Assembly (NCBI GenBank): GCA_910586535.1 | Contig: CAJUHS010000010.1 | Span: forward strand, 40,283 to 104,282 | From: an uncultured Oscillospiraceae bacterium | Lineage (GTDB): Bacteria > Bacillota > Clostridia > Oscillospirales > Ruminococcaceae | DNA: 64,000 bases | Direction: 5' to 3' | Shown here: in pieces, positions 1-8,738 of the stretch | How the letters are laid out: every line of letters starts with the position of its first letter | Position numbering within the stretch: position 1 is the stretch's first letter | Program-made: the position numbers and the translations under genes | The notes under the pieces: model-generated | The model's database searches: none | Seen by the model: only the letters and a program-made list of their open reading frames with translations | Told to the model about the DNA's origin: nothing

Positions 1-27
1 ATATCCCAAACACAGCACCCTCATTTA

Positions 28-711
28 TCAATAACCGTTAGCCTCTGCGCCGTATACCGCTTGAGAATGGGTATAACCCTCAAATTCTAACTGTTCAATA
101 AGTTCTTGACGTGAGAATGGCATAAGGGCAAGATAATTTGCTGCCTGTTTCTCAGCTTGCTTATTCCAGTCTGCTCCGCAGTTATCTGCACCGTACACCG
201 CTTCAGAATGGCTATAGCCCTCAAACTCTAATTGCTCGACTAATCCGCTGTATGAAAACGGCATAATATCAATATAATTTTTTGCCATTGATAATGCGTT
301 TTTCTCGCCCATTGACGCGGAGCCATATGAATCGGACGATGATTTTGTAGAATCAAGCAGCATATTAATAAGTTCTTCCAGTTCGTCATAATGCTCTTTA
401 CAGTAATATTCTGTCTGTCCGCTTATGCCAGTTATTGATTTATCAGCTTCTTTGTAACAGCCTTCGGCAATACAACAATTTTTTTGTGATTGTGTTGTCT
501 GCACTTTTGCAGTGGTAGTAGTTATCTCGGTTTTAACTTCGGCTATGTTCTGTTCGGTTGTTTCGCTTATTGTTTCCGAAACATCTGTCAGTGCTTCGCT
601 TTCTTGCGTTTGTTCTGTATTTTCAGCAGTTTGATTATCTGAATCAGTACAAGAACAAAACAATATAGCAGATATTAACACAATCATGACTGATTTAATT
701 ATTATTTTCAC
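28..711 (-). CDS. Ltp-family surface lipoprotein (superinfection exclusion)
   Basis: A 227-residue lipoprotein. The N-terminus has a charged start, a hydrophobic stretch and a lipobox ending in Cys at about residue 19-21. A long Ser/Thr/Glu-rich spacer follows, then a short Cys/His-containing segment (about residues 79-104). The C-terminus carries two copies of the Ltp repeat, each with a core like MPFS..LVEQLEFEGY and ending S(E/Q)AVYGA (about residues 145-176 and 190-222). Repeats of this kind occur in host-cell-surface lipoproteins; the Streptococcus phage TP-J34 member blocks DNA entry of superinfecting phages by acting on the tape-measure protein (established for that protein). Exclusion here is inferred from the domain. 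It is the last gene of the minus-strand run. Confidence 0.8.
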   Translation of the reverse strand: MKIIIKSVMIVLISAILFCSCTDSDNQTAENTEQTQESEALTDVSETISETTEQNIAEVKTEITTTTAKVQTTQSQKNCCIAEGCYKEADKSITGISGQTEYYCKEHYDELEELINMLLDSTKSSSDSYGSASMGEKNALSMAKNYIDIMPFSYSGLVEQLEFEGYSHSEAVYGADNCGADWNKQAEKQAANYLALMPFSRQELIEQLEFEGYTHSQAVYGAEANGY

Positions 712-797
712 ACAAATCTCTCCCGCGTTGTTTTAATTTTGGCATTCCCGCCATTAAAGACGGGAATGCTTTTTATGCAAAATCAAACACACACTCC

Positions 798-1670
798 TTA
801 TTCGTTAAACAAAGCCTCAAGCTCTTTGATCTGTTTTTCGGTTTCCCTGAGAATCTTATTAGCGTCTTTTTTATATTTTTTAACTTCGTCAATTTCTTTT
901 ACGCAATCATCAAGCTTTTCCTGATAAGCATCTATATACTTTTGATAGTTAGTCGCACTTGATTCGGATTTATAAGAAACTGATCCGTCACTACCGTAAG
1001 TCATTCTTGTTCTGCCTCCGGACGAGACTTTGTCTTGCTTTAACTGATAATCCAACACAGTCCTTCTGAGTTCGGTTCTGCTGTCTTCAAGTTCTTTCAA
1101 AACATTGTCGCACTTTTTTATGTAGTCGTCAATCTCTTTTTTGTAATCTTTGAGGTCTCTGAGCTCGCTGCGCTTTTCATCTGTATTGTCCACTATAGAA
1201 TATATTTCACCGTCTGAACCTATATACAATGTTGAAAGCTTATACTCCACATTTTTGCCTGTAACCAGTCTACCATTTTCATCAAAGTAATATTGACCCT
1301 TATTTCCGTATTCATCGGTTATTGTTACAATGCCCTTTTGTATTTTACCCTTTATGCAGTAATATGTTCCTTTTGTAAATTCTATCCAACCATCAGCCTT
1401 TTTCTTAAATTTACCGTCTTTGCCAAAGGTATAGATGTTCTTGTTATTGATAATTTTTGTTCCTGTCTGCATTATTCCGTTTTTGTCGAAATAATAATAT
1501 GTGCCTTCAATTTTCTTGAGTCCTGTTGCTTTTTCGCCGGATTCGTCCGTGTAGACCGTATTGCCGTTTTTGTCCTTAGAAAAATCCGCCGACACAGAAA
1601 TTGCAGTGGCTGAAATTGCAAGACACGCTGTCATTACCAATGCTGCGATAGTTTTTACCGATTTTTTCAT
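798..1670 (-). CDS. Secreted cell-wall-binding-repeat protein with C-terminal coiled coil
   Basis: A 290-residue protein with a clear signal peptide (Lys-rich start, hydrophobic core, cleavage likely after the Ala-rich segment near residue 28). Residues about 35-155 hold several short aromatic/Gly repeats of the choline- or cell-wall-binding type, for example TYYYFDKNGIMQTG and GQYYFDENGRLVTG. The last 130 residues are charged and heptad-like, so a coiled coil is likely. An extracellular protein attached to the wall is expected. Its partner is unknown; it could be a host gene flanking the prophage or a phage lysogenic-conversion gene. A GGAGAG site lies just upstream of the ATG. Confidence 0.75.
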   Translation of the reverse strand: MKKSVKTIAALVMTACLAISATAISVSADFSKDKNGNTVYTDESGEKATGLKKIEGTYYYFDKNGIMQTGTKIINNKNIYTFGKDGKFKKKADGWIEFTKGTYYCIKGKIQKGIVTITDEYGNKGQYYFDENGRLVTGKNVEYKLSTLYIGSDGEIYSIVDNTDEKRSELRDLKDYKKEIDDYIKKCDNVLKELEDSRTELRRTVLDYQLKQDKVSSGGRTRMTYGSDGSVSYKSESSATNYQKYIDAYQEKLDDCVKEIDEVKKYKKDANKILRETEKQIKELEALFNE

Positions 1671-1746
1671 AAAAAATCTCTCCTTAGTTAATTTTTTATA
1701 TTGTACTATAAATTATTACACAATTATATATAACGTGAACAAAATA

Positions 1747-2439
1747 TCAACCAAGCATTTTCTTCAAAAGCTCATCGGGCAGACAATCACTGCACGGGTC
1801 GTAATAACCGCTTTCAAATTCTTCATTTGTCATACGACTTTTACTCTCCTTGTTATCTATATAGCGACAGTCCTTGGTATGATATTTTGTTCCGGTTGCT
1901 GTAATATAGTAATCTCCGTAGTACTTGTTATCTCTATATCTGTTTATCGCGAATGCAGTCAATATAGAAAACATTGCCAGCAAAGCCATGCAAAAAAATA
2001 TTTTTAATCTGTTCCTTTTAATAAAATCTTTTAAAGTATCAGCGACGGTGGGAATAAGAATATAATGAGCAAATTCATTAGCTTCAAACTCGTCCGTAAC
2101 ATCTTTGCCGATAATCGAAGCTTTCCCGAAATGCTCACAGAAAATATGCCCCGTTTCATGAGTGAGGACGATTCTTTTTTCGTCCTCCGACAGATTTTCG
2201 TCTATAAAAACAATTCTGTAATTGCTGTCCGCATATGTAAAGCCTCTGGAACTATCTGCATAATTCTTCAGCTTTAGTTCGCTGATAAGCGTATCGGATT
2301 CGGAACTGCTGCCAAATTCGACTGTAGTATACCCCTTTTCTTCAAGTATATCTTTAAATCTCTCGGATGAATACTCGGATGTTCCGTATATCCCGAGAAA
2401 CTCTTTAGCTTTTACTTTACCCTTGTTAGTTTTTCTCAT
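1747..2439 (-). CDS. ImmA/IrrE-type metallopeptidase with membrane anchor
   Basis: A 230-residue protein with the zinc-peptidase motif HETGH at residues 94-98, in the context seen in ImmA/IrrE peptidases that cleave XRE-type repressors. A membrane segment follows (about residues 143-165), then a small outer domain with paired Cys/His residues (YHTKDCRYI and YDPCSDCLP) that resembles a metal-binding Ada-like fold. The start codon overlaps the upstream XRE gene by 14 nt, so the two are translationally coupled. That supports a repressor/antirepressor-protease pair. The membrane and sensor-like C-terminal part is unusual for ImmA and could couple cleavage to an outside signal (inference). Confidence 0.78.
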   Translation of the reverse strand: MRKTNKGKVKAKEFLGIYGTSEYSSERFKDILEEKGYTTVEFGSSSESDTLISELKLKNYADSSRGFTYADSNYRIVFIDENLSEDEKRIVLTHETGHIFCEHFGKASIIGKDVTDEFEANEFAHYILIPTVADTLKDFIKRNRLKIFFCMALLAMFSILTAFAINRYRDNKYYGDYYITATGTKYHTKDCRYIDNKESKSRMTNEEFESGYYDPCSDCLPDELLKKMLG

Positions 2440-2974
2440 TGATTTTCCCTTTTATCTTTCTTAATGCATTTTCAATTTTGTCGTTGCGTTGAGGCGATTT
2501 CATAAAATTCATACCATTGAACGATCTTACAACAGCTTCACCCGACTGATTTGTACACCTGGCATATTCTATCATTATCATTGTCCTTATGGAATTTATT
2601 GCTTGTTCGTCCAACTTGCCAAATACATCGGGATACAGTATGGAAAGCTCCGATACGGTTTCATCAGAGCTTTTGTCCGGATTTATATTACCCACAAACT
2701 TGTGTGGGAACGCTTTGCTACGCCTTATTTCGTCATGAGTACTTTCGTTATTGTCAAGAAAAAATATTAGAGACAAATAGGTATTCCATCCCATTACCCT
2801 GTCCTTTCTCTCTATAGCTCCGTAGGTCTGGCGGGAAACGCCTATCAAAGCCGAAAGCTCATCCTGTGATATCCCAGCTTTCATTCTCAAAAGCGGAAGT
2901 TCTTCTGTCAACACGGCTATATATTCGTTTTTCTCTTCCTCGGAAATAATATTTTTTAACGCTTGCTTTTCCAC
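2426..2974 (-). CDS. XRE-family transcriptional regulator
   Basis: A 182-residue protein starting at GTG with an AAAGGA site. A helix-turn-helix of the XRE type spans about residues 35-56 (ISQDELSALIGVSRQTY). The remaining 120 residues contain no motif I recognise and may be the target of the ImmA-like peptidase encoded next. The two genes overlap and form an operon. It is probably a repressor of its own promoter in the AT-rich stretch around 2980-3060. Confidence 0.8.
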   Translation of the reverse strand: MEKQALKNIISEEEKNEYIAVLTEELPLLRMKAGISQDELSALIGVSRQTYGAIERKDRVMGWNTYLSLIFFLDNNESTHDEIRRSKAFPHKFVGNINPDKSSDETVSELSILYPDVFGKLDEQAINSIRTMIMIEYARCTNQSGEAVVRSFNGMNFMKSPQRNDKIENALRKIKGKINEKN

Positions 2975-3111
2975 TTTTATTTCCTTTCATATTTACCGTT
3001 TCTTGCTTTCTTCGCTCATAATTATACATCAAGTAACGTTATTTGTCAATACTTGCTTTTGCAATTTACATAAAGTTCATAAATTTATTGCTGTTTAAAC
3101 CAGACATAAAA

Positions 3112-4335
3112 CTATTTACCGTTTTCGTCCCCTGCTTTAAAGTTATATATTGGCTTGATGATATTCAAAATTTCTGCGGTATCTCCGATATTATTTACAA
3201 TATCATTCATATTTTTATACGCCATAGGACATTCATCAAGTGTACCACTGTTTATCGAGGTACTGTATATCCCTTTCATCTGCTTTTTGAACTCGCTTAC
3301 GGTAAAGCTTTCTTTTGCTGCGCTTCTGCTCATCAGTCTTCCCGCTCCGTGAGGTGCGGAACAGTTCCAGTCGGGGTTTCCCTTGCCCATACAGATAAGA
3401 CTTCCGTCACGCATATTAATTGGGATTATCAGCTTTTCACCCTGCTGCGCGGATACTGAACCCTTTCGCAGTATCATATTTTCGGTGTCGATATAGTTGT
3501 GTATCGTAGTAAACTGTTCTTCGACTTTAAGACCCGTTCCCTTTAATATTTCGTCCATTATTGCTTTGCGGTTAAGCTCGGCAAACTGCTGTACTATACG
3601 CATATCGTGTATATAGTCCTTAAAAAGCTCTCCGCTTACGTAAGCAAGATGTTTGGGTACGGGGATAGTTTTACTGCTCCGCAATTTTATTATCTCGTCT
3701 TGTATTTCCTGTTGTCTGCCCTGCGATTTAAGCTCTTCGATAAGTTTATTTTCGTCTCTTTTGTTTGTTACGTATTCGGAAACAAGCTTCTTATAGCCCA
3801 TTTCCTGATAATATTTTGCCACCTCTACTCCAAGATGACGGCTTCCCGAATGTACCACTATATAAATATTATTGTCGTTGTCCTTGTCTGCTTCGATAAA
3901 ATGGTTCCCTCCTCCGAGAGTTCCAAGGGACTTTTTCGCGCGATCGAGATTAACGTATTTAGCGCATTTAAGTTCGGTCAGATTGATCTGCTCCGAATAT
4001 CTGTGCGGTGTATCGCGTACATCAAAGCCCGACGGAATATTACGGTATATAAACTTGTCAAGCTGCATAAGCTCTATATGCTTTCCTTTGATCTTTACCG
4101 TCTCCATACCGCATCCGATGTCCACGCCCACAAGATTAGGGACGATCTTGTCTGTTATTGTCATTGTGGTACCGATAACACAGCCCGCTCCGGCGTGTGC
4201 GTCGGGCATTATTCTGATTTTTTCATTCCGCACAAACTCTTGGTCGCAGAGTTCCTTTATTTGCGCTGTCGCGCTTTCTTCTATAACGTCGGTGAACACC
4301 TTTGCGGAATTATAGTTTCCTTTTATTTCTATCAT
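3112..4335 (-). CDS. rtcB: RtcB-type RNA ligase
   Basis: A 407-residue RNA-splicing ligase. RtcB joins 2',3'-cyclic-phosphate and 5'-OH RNA ends using GTP and Mn2+. Seen in the sequence: the metal-site motif VGVDIGCGM (residues 70-78), a GGGNHF motif in the middle, and the C-terminal HGAGR motif holding the histidine that becomes guanylylated. I place the start at the ATG at 4335, which has AGGAGG 5-6 nt upstream; upstream in-frame codons are not family-like. It follows a Fic gene and a DUF262 gene in the same direction. A role in repairing tRNAs cut by host anticodon nucleases is a plausible inference. Confidence 0.9.
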   Translation of the reverse strand: MIEIKGNYNSAKVFTDVIEESATAQIKELCDQEFVRNEKIRIMPDAHAGAGCVIGTTMTITDKIVPNLVGVDIGCGMETVKIKGKHIELMQLDKFIYRNIPSGFDVRDTPHRYSEQINLTELKCAKYVNLDRAKKSLGTLGGGNHFIEADKDNDNNIYIVVHSGSRHLGVEVAKYYQEMGYKKLVSEYVTNKRDENKLIEELKSQGRQQEIQDEIIKLRSSKTIPVPKHLAYVSGELFKDYIHDMRIVQQFAELNRKAIMDEILKGTGLKVEEQFTTIHNYIDTENMILRKGSVSAQQGEKLIIPINMRDGSLICMGKGNPDWNCSAPHGAGRLMSRSAAKESFTVSEFKKQMKGIYSTSINSGTLDECPMAYKNMNDIVNNIGDTAEILNIIKPIYNFKAGDENGK

Positions 4336-4415
4336 ATTTTCCTCCTTGTCGTAAAAACATAGCGGAGAATTTGTGTTCTCCGCTGAAATATCAAGCAGAC
4401 AAAACAGTAAAATTA

Positions 4416-5018
4416 TCAAAGCTTTTCCGCTTCATAAGCGTTATAGCCCTCATAATTATAGCTGTTGTCGATACCTTTAATATACACGTACCTATCGTTT
4501 ATTTTATCTGTTAAAGCATTTCCGAGCAAAACTTTTATTTCGGTATTCCTTACGGGACTTCGCTCCATTGCAAGCAGATAATCCTCTTTGTTTACTCTGT
4601 CCCAGCCGATTACCCTTTGTATCTCGGTTTTAAGCATATTGTCAAGCCATATTCTCATGCTTCTACCGTTTCCCTCTCTGAAAGGGTGTGCCACGTTCAT
4701 TTCAACATATTTTTCTATGATCTCGTCAAAATTACTTTGAGGCATTCTCTCAATACTTTTAATGGAATCAGCTAAATATATGACGGGTACAAACCTAAAA
4801 CTGCCTTTTGCTATATTTACGTTTCTCATTTTTCCCGCAAATTCATATATATCCTCAAATAAGGCGCGGTGTATCTCCGACAGAGTATAAAATGTTCCGG
4901 ATGTCAGCTTATCGAGATACCCGCTTTCAAACAGTTCTACCGCTTTTTTCTTGCTTATTCTTTCCTCTGTTTCGGCGAGCACTGCTGAGTTTGTTATCCC
5001 GAGCTTATTTTCTATCAT
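4416..5018 (-). CDS. Fic/Doc AMP-transferase, class III-like (self-inhibited)
   Basis: A 200-residue Fic protein. The catalytic loop HPFREGNGR starts at His111 and matches the family consensus HxFx(D/E)GNGR used to transfer AMP to target proteins. Near the C-terminus there is SYNYEG (residues 186-191), which fits the (S/T)xxxE(G/N) inhibitory motif. That position is typical of class III single-domain Fic enzymes, where the last helix blocks ATP binding. The start overlaps the end of the DUF262 gene by 4 nt (ATGA), showing operon structure; rtcB follows. The target is unknown. Confidence 0.88.
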   Translation of the reverse strand: MIENKLGITNSAVLAETEERISKKKAVELFESGYLDKLTSGTFYTLSEIHRALFEDIYEFAGKMRNVNIAKGSFRFVPVIYLADSIKSIERMPQSNFDEIIEKYVEMNVAHPFREGNGRSMRIWLDNMLKTEIQRVIGWDRVNKEDYLLAMERSPVRNTEIKVLLGNALTDKINDRYVYIKGIDNSYNYEGYNAYEAEKL

Positions 5019-6016
5019 TCCGCCTCTCCTTTATTTGGCAGAAATTTCTCTACGGAATCCTTTATGACCTCAACCCTTGCTCTGATGTGCCGTAAGCTTG
5101 TAGTCTGCTGGGTGCTTGCTTCAAGGTATTTTTCGGGCATATTCTTATAAAACTGCAATATCCATTCCGCAAGCTGTTTTGAGCTTTCAAATTGTTCTGT
5201 AAATGCAATATATGACAGGAAATGAGTTTTCTTCATCATTGTATCGGCACATTCCTTATCGGAAATCAGAACAGTTTTATATGCTCCCAAAGTCTTATCA
5301 TATGCGTTTATTATCTGAGTTTTATCCTGCTCAGTAATATCAAGCGTTTCCATAAGCTCCTGAAAATGCTTTGCAGAATAGTCAGGCTCGGTTTCGTTAA
5401 AAGCCTGCCATGTTTTAACTATTACTTCATCCTGCGGAAGCTTTTTCAGTATATTTTGAGAGAACATAACCTTGAAGATTTCGTGCTCTGCTATCTCTTT
5501 GACGGTATTGATAGACATATTTCTGCTTCTGGCAAGGTCTACCTTTGCCATTGCTTTACCGCTGTTGGAACGTTCAAAGAACAGAGCTTCGATTTCCACG
5601 GGAGCTTCCTCCAGCACTGCCATATCAATCTGGAAGTCAAGGATTTTCATTTGCAAATCTTCGTCAAGCTGTTTAAATTTTTTGCCGTTTAACAGATATA
5701 ACTTACCGTCCAAGGTCAAGGGAGGTTCTTTTTCTAATCCTGTCAGAGCAAAATCGTTGTTGATATAATTAATAAGAGTATTTCCTCTTTGTTTGCCGTC
5801 AAGAACGTCCCAGCCGTTTTTCTTTTTACTTACCAAAAAAGGCTTTTGGTATATCAATATATCGTACAAAAGGCTATGGATATATAGGGAACTCATTTTT
5901 TTGTTCCAAACTATACCTCTTTGTATGGGATTATCAAAGTTGATTTCTCCCTTTTCATAACGCTTTTTGAATGAATTAACAGACCAACTGTCTTTAAATG
6001 CACGGTATTGTGCCAT
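5015..6016 (-). CDS. DUF262 domain protein
   Basis: A 333-residue protein with the N-terminal DUF262 signature: a polar QRGIVWN motif near residue 32 and DGKQR about 40 residues later. This resembles the ParB-like nuclease/NTPase fold also found in the GmrS half of type IV restriction enzymes. No C-terminal HNH (GmrD-like) half is visible. I choose the ATG at 6016 because GGGAG lies 9 nt upstream; an in-frame ATG 17 codons earlier lacks a site. It is the first gene of a DUF262-Fic-RtcB operon. Confidence 0.78.
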   Translation of the reverse strand: MAQYRAFKDSWSVNSFKKRYEKGEINFDNPIQRGIVWNKKMSSLYIHSLLYDILIYQKPFLVSKKKNGWDVLDGKQRGNTLINYINNDFALTGLEKEPPLTLDGKLYLLNGKKFKQLDEDLQMKILDFQIDMAVLEEAPVEIEALFFERSNSGKAMAKVDLARSRNMSINTVKEIAEHEIFKVMFSQNILKKLPQDEVIVKTWQAFNETEPDYSAKHFQELMETLDITEQDKTQIINAYDKTLGAYKTVLISDKECADTMMKKTHFLSYIAFTEQFESSKQLAEWILQFYKNMPEKYLEASTQQTTSLRHIRARVEVIKDSVEKFLPNKGEAE

Positions 6017-6098
6017 TTTGACTGCTCTCCCTTCGGATTTAATATGTATAATTATATCACAGTTCATTCAAAAAGTAAAGAGAAAAATTAAATATTTT

Positions 6099-6518
6099 TT
6101 AATTTTTAAGCATTCTTTTTAATTTTTGGATATATTCTTCACTATTTTCTATTAAATAAGTTTCCAAATAACTGTCCTTGGCGGGTAAATATTCTTCGGG
6201 AACTTCAGACAAAGTCATTTTAATGACTATATCATCTGTAATATATCTACCGTCTTTAACATAATAAACTGTCTGTGCCATTTCAATATGCTCTCTTAAT
6301 TTTATTTCTCCGCTTAATAATTGAATTAGATTTTGTGCAGATATAAGAACAACAAGATTCAATCCTTCAAAAAAATCAATTAAAAACACCAAATAATAAT
6401 TATTTTCTTCATTTTGATAAGCAAAAAGAATTGGCACATAAAGGGTAACTATATTAAAATCTCTGCAAATATATTGCCAATTAATCTTAAACAATGGCGA
6501 TTTTGTTACTTGTAGCAT
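6099..6518 (-). CDS. Hypothetical protein, 139 aa
   Basis: No family recognised. The protein is acidic with a central hydrophobic strand-rich part (residues about 25-70), and is not clearly a membrane protein. The start overlaps the stop of the next upstream gene in a TAATG arrangement, with GAAGGG upstream, so it is translated together with that gene. The C-terminal half has a helical, Glu-rich character. Confidence 0.6.
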   Translation of the reverse strand: MLQVTKSPLFKINWQYICRDFNIVTLYVPILFAYQNEENNYYLVFLIDFFEGLNLVVLISAQNLIQLLSGEIKLREHIEMAQTVYYVKDGRYITDDIVIKMTLSEVPEEYLPAKDSYLETYLIENSEEYIQKLKRMLKN

Positions 6519-6850
6519 TAATTTCCCTTCTTTTCTTCTCTGATTTTTCTAAATCTCTCCGACGCTGCTTTTCGCTGTTCCTCGGATATTTCGCGTTTGG
6601 CAGGATTGGCGTTTCTGATACTGACAGCCTTTGCGGGAGCGGTAAATTCCGCGCATACAAACGCACCGTCTGTATGCCGTGTTTCGCTTATCTGTGTCCA
6701 CCCTTGCTTTTTACAGCGGTTTGCGTATTTTTCTGCACAAGTATACAGAAATGCCGTCCACTCGCCGTTCTCATTAGGGTATATATTGATCGTTACCTCA
6801 CGTTCCTCTGCGGTTACTTTACTGTTGGTAGTACGTTTTAAAATTTTCAT
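6518..6850 (-). CDS. Hypothetical protein, 110 aa
   Basis: Not recognised. The N-terminal half looks like a small alpha/beta domain (EVTINIYPNENGEW...) and the C-terminus is very basic and helical (RKAASERFRKIREEKK), suggesting nucleic-acid binding. The ATG at 6850 has GAGG about 9 nt upstream; an in-frame TTG three codons earlier is less well placed. It overlaps the downstream gene by one base. Confidence 0.6.
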   Translation of the reverse strand: MKILKRTTNSKVTAEEREVTINIYPNENGEWTAFLYTCAEKYANRCKKQGWTQISETRHTDGAFVCAEFTAPAKAVSIRNANPAKREISEEQRKAASERFRKIREEKKGN

Positions 6851-6864
6851 AAATTTCAACCTCT

Positions 6865-7479
6865 CTATTCAAATAATGATGTGAGTTTTCGCGGATTATA
6901 TGTACGATTATGTAAATGGTCGTTGCAATCGGATAATTTTTCTACATTACAGTTTTTGTATAACGACTGTGCTGCAGCAATAGTGTCCTTGATTTTTCTG
7001 CGATCCTGCAATGTGTCTCTAAGCATTTTATAGGCGCGATAAGCCTCGCAAGCATTAAGCTTACTAAACTCTATATAATGCTCTAAGTCCACTATTTTCT
7101 GACTTATATCGGACAACTTTGTATTCAGACCTGTCATACAGCCTTTTTTAGCGTCCTTTAGTATTGATACGGAATCGAGAAGATTTAAATAATCTATTTC
7201 CGGTACGCTAACTGTGTTATTTATTGCTGTCTCTTTTACTTGGGTTTGCGGTGGTTTGTTTTCTTGATATTCTGTTTGCTTATCTTCGGACAAATCTTGA
7301 AATTCTTTGACCTCCCACTTCGTACTGATGTTATATAGTTTTCGCGGGAGGGACACAAGAAACTGTCCTGCTTTCTGCTTATTTGCGAAAAATTTTGCGT
7401 CCGAGAAATTCATCGTGGCGATTGCCTGACCGTTTTTGTCTACTCTTATAAAGGTTTTATCTGTTCCTATATAATACAT
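6865..7479 (-). CDS. Hypothetical protein, 204 aa
   Basis: No family recognised. The first 60 residues look like a small beta-rich domain; residues about 95-190 are predicted helical and possibly coiled coil. The ATG at 7479 follows a GGGGAAG site at suitable spacing; a TTG nine codons upstream is the alternative start. It lies between the tyrosine recombinase gene and a small basic protein gene, all on the minus strand. Confidence 0.58.
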   Translation of the reverse strand: MYYIGTDKTFIRVDKNGQAIATMNFSDAKFFANKQKAGQFLVSLPRKLYNISTKWEVKEFQDLSEDKQTEYQENKPPQTQVKETAINNTVSVPEIDYLNLLDSVSILKDAKKGCMTGLNTKLSDISQKIVDLEHYIEFSKLNACEAYRAYKMLRDTLQDRRKIKDTIAAAQSLYKNCNVEKLSDCNDHLHNRTYNPRKLTSLFE

Positions 7480-7522
7480 TTTTTTATACACTTCCCCTCT
7501 ATACAATGGAACTTATATTTTG

Positions 7523-8644
7523 TTAAACAATATTAAAACTTCCTAAAAAATTATTTATTTCTTCTAAACCAATATTAAGATTTTTTGAAATTTTCTCAAA
7601 GGCTTTTTCGTTTATCTTATTGTAGCAGCTTGTTATGCTTCCGCTGCTGTGCATCATTTTCGCTACAAGGAGTTCCCATGATGTTTGGTCAATGTCAATT
7701 TCTCCTGCTTCGTGAAGCATTTTCCCGACGGCGTAAAAGCTTTCGGAAAATACTTTTCTTAAGCTGTGAGTATTATATTTTTCCTTGATGTTGACTGTTT
7801 CCATTTTGTTTTTACGGTTGATAGGAACTATTCCGATTTCTTCTAAGGTGTCTTTGATTATGTTTTCCGCTGCGGTTGATGAGATTGGAGTCTGCACATA
7901 AATTTGTTCATCTGGATTTTCGGCGGTGCTTTTTATTTCGGAGTTGATTTTCTTCAAAGACTGTTCTGCTTTGGATTTTTCTATTATGATACGCTCCTTC
8001 ATATTTGAAAATTCTTCCTCTGTGATTGCCTGATTGGCGTACAGTTTAAGAAGTCCGTCGATACGTTTATCTGCGCTCTCAATAATTTTTGTAAGGTTTT
8101 TTATCTCCTTACCGCTGCGTTCACCCGCTTCGATCTCCGATAATTTAACTGCTTTACTATTGCCGGATTCGCTTGTAAAAAGATAATCATAAATTTTCTT
8201 GTAAGGATTTTTTGAGAGATACAGTCTGATGATTGCTTTTGTAGCCTCGTTATTATAGTAAATATTGTTTTTGCCCGTCTTTTTCTCCCCGTTTGGGAGT
8301 TTGAAATTTTCCCTGAATACAAGTTCGCTGTTTTTCGTCCGTTCAAGAATATGACAAAAGCGAACTCTTACCGCGTCGGAATAACGCATACCCCAATTTG
8401 CCATGCACACAAAAAACATTGCGTTACGGAGTTTTCCGTTTGTAAGCATATGGTTAAGCATTGTGTTGTATACCTCAATGGGGAAAGCGTTCATGCCCCC
8501 GCCCTTGGTCTGGAGAGCGTCTATATAGTCCATAAACTTTTCCGAAGCTTCACCTGTGTTTATAGGGACGGTTGCCTTCGGTAAAGTAAGTTTGTTTGTA
8601 TCAATAAACACTATCTGATATGAATTTTCTTGAATTGTGTTCAT
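7523..8644 (-). CDS. Divergent tyrosine recombinase / integrase-like protein
   Basis: A 373-residue protein. The catalytic pattern of tyrosine recombinases can be traced: GMRYSDAV with the first Arg, HSLRK as the HxxR box, then MHSSGSITSCYNKI giving the second His and the nucleophilic Tyr. A coiled-coil-like insertion (about residues 180-245) separates the first Arg from HxxR, which is unusual. A role in excision/integration or in local rearrangement is possible; a second recombinase lies at 27512. Neither att site could be identified. Confidence 0.7.
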   Translation of the reverse strand: MNTIQENSYQIVFIDTNKLTLPKATVPINTGEASEKFMDYIDALQTKGGGMNAFPIEVYNTMLNHMLTNGKLRNAMFFVCMANWGMRYSDAVRVRFCHILERTKNSELVFRENFKLPNGEKKTGKNNIYYNNEATKAIIRLYLSKNPYKKIYDYLFTSESGNSKAVKLSEIEAGERSGKEIKNLTKIIESADKRIDGLLKLYANQAITEEEFSNMKERIIIEKSKAEQSLKKINSEIKSTAENPDEQIYVQTPISSTAAENIIKDTLEEIGIVPINRKNKMETVNIKEKYNTHSLRKVFSESFYAVGKMLHEAGEIDIDQTSWELLVAKMMHSSGSITSCYNKINEKAFEKISKNLNIGLEEINNFLGSFNIV

Positions 8645-8738
8645 AATATCAAATCTCCTATTTAGTTAATATGTCTTATTAATCAATAATTTATTTGCTT
8701 TTGCTTTTAATAAAATGTGACTTTTATTCAAGATAAAG

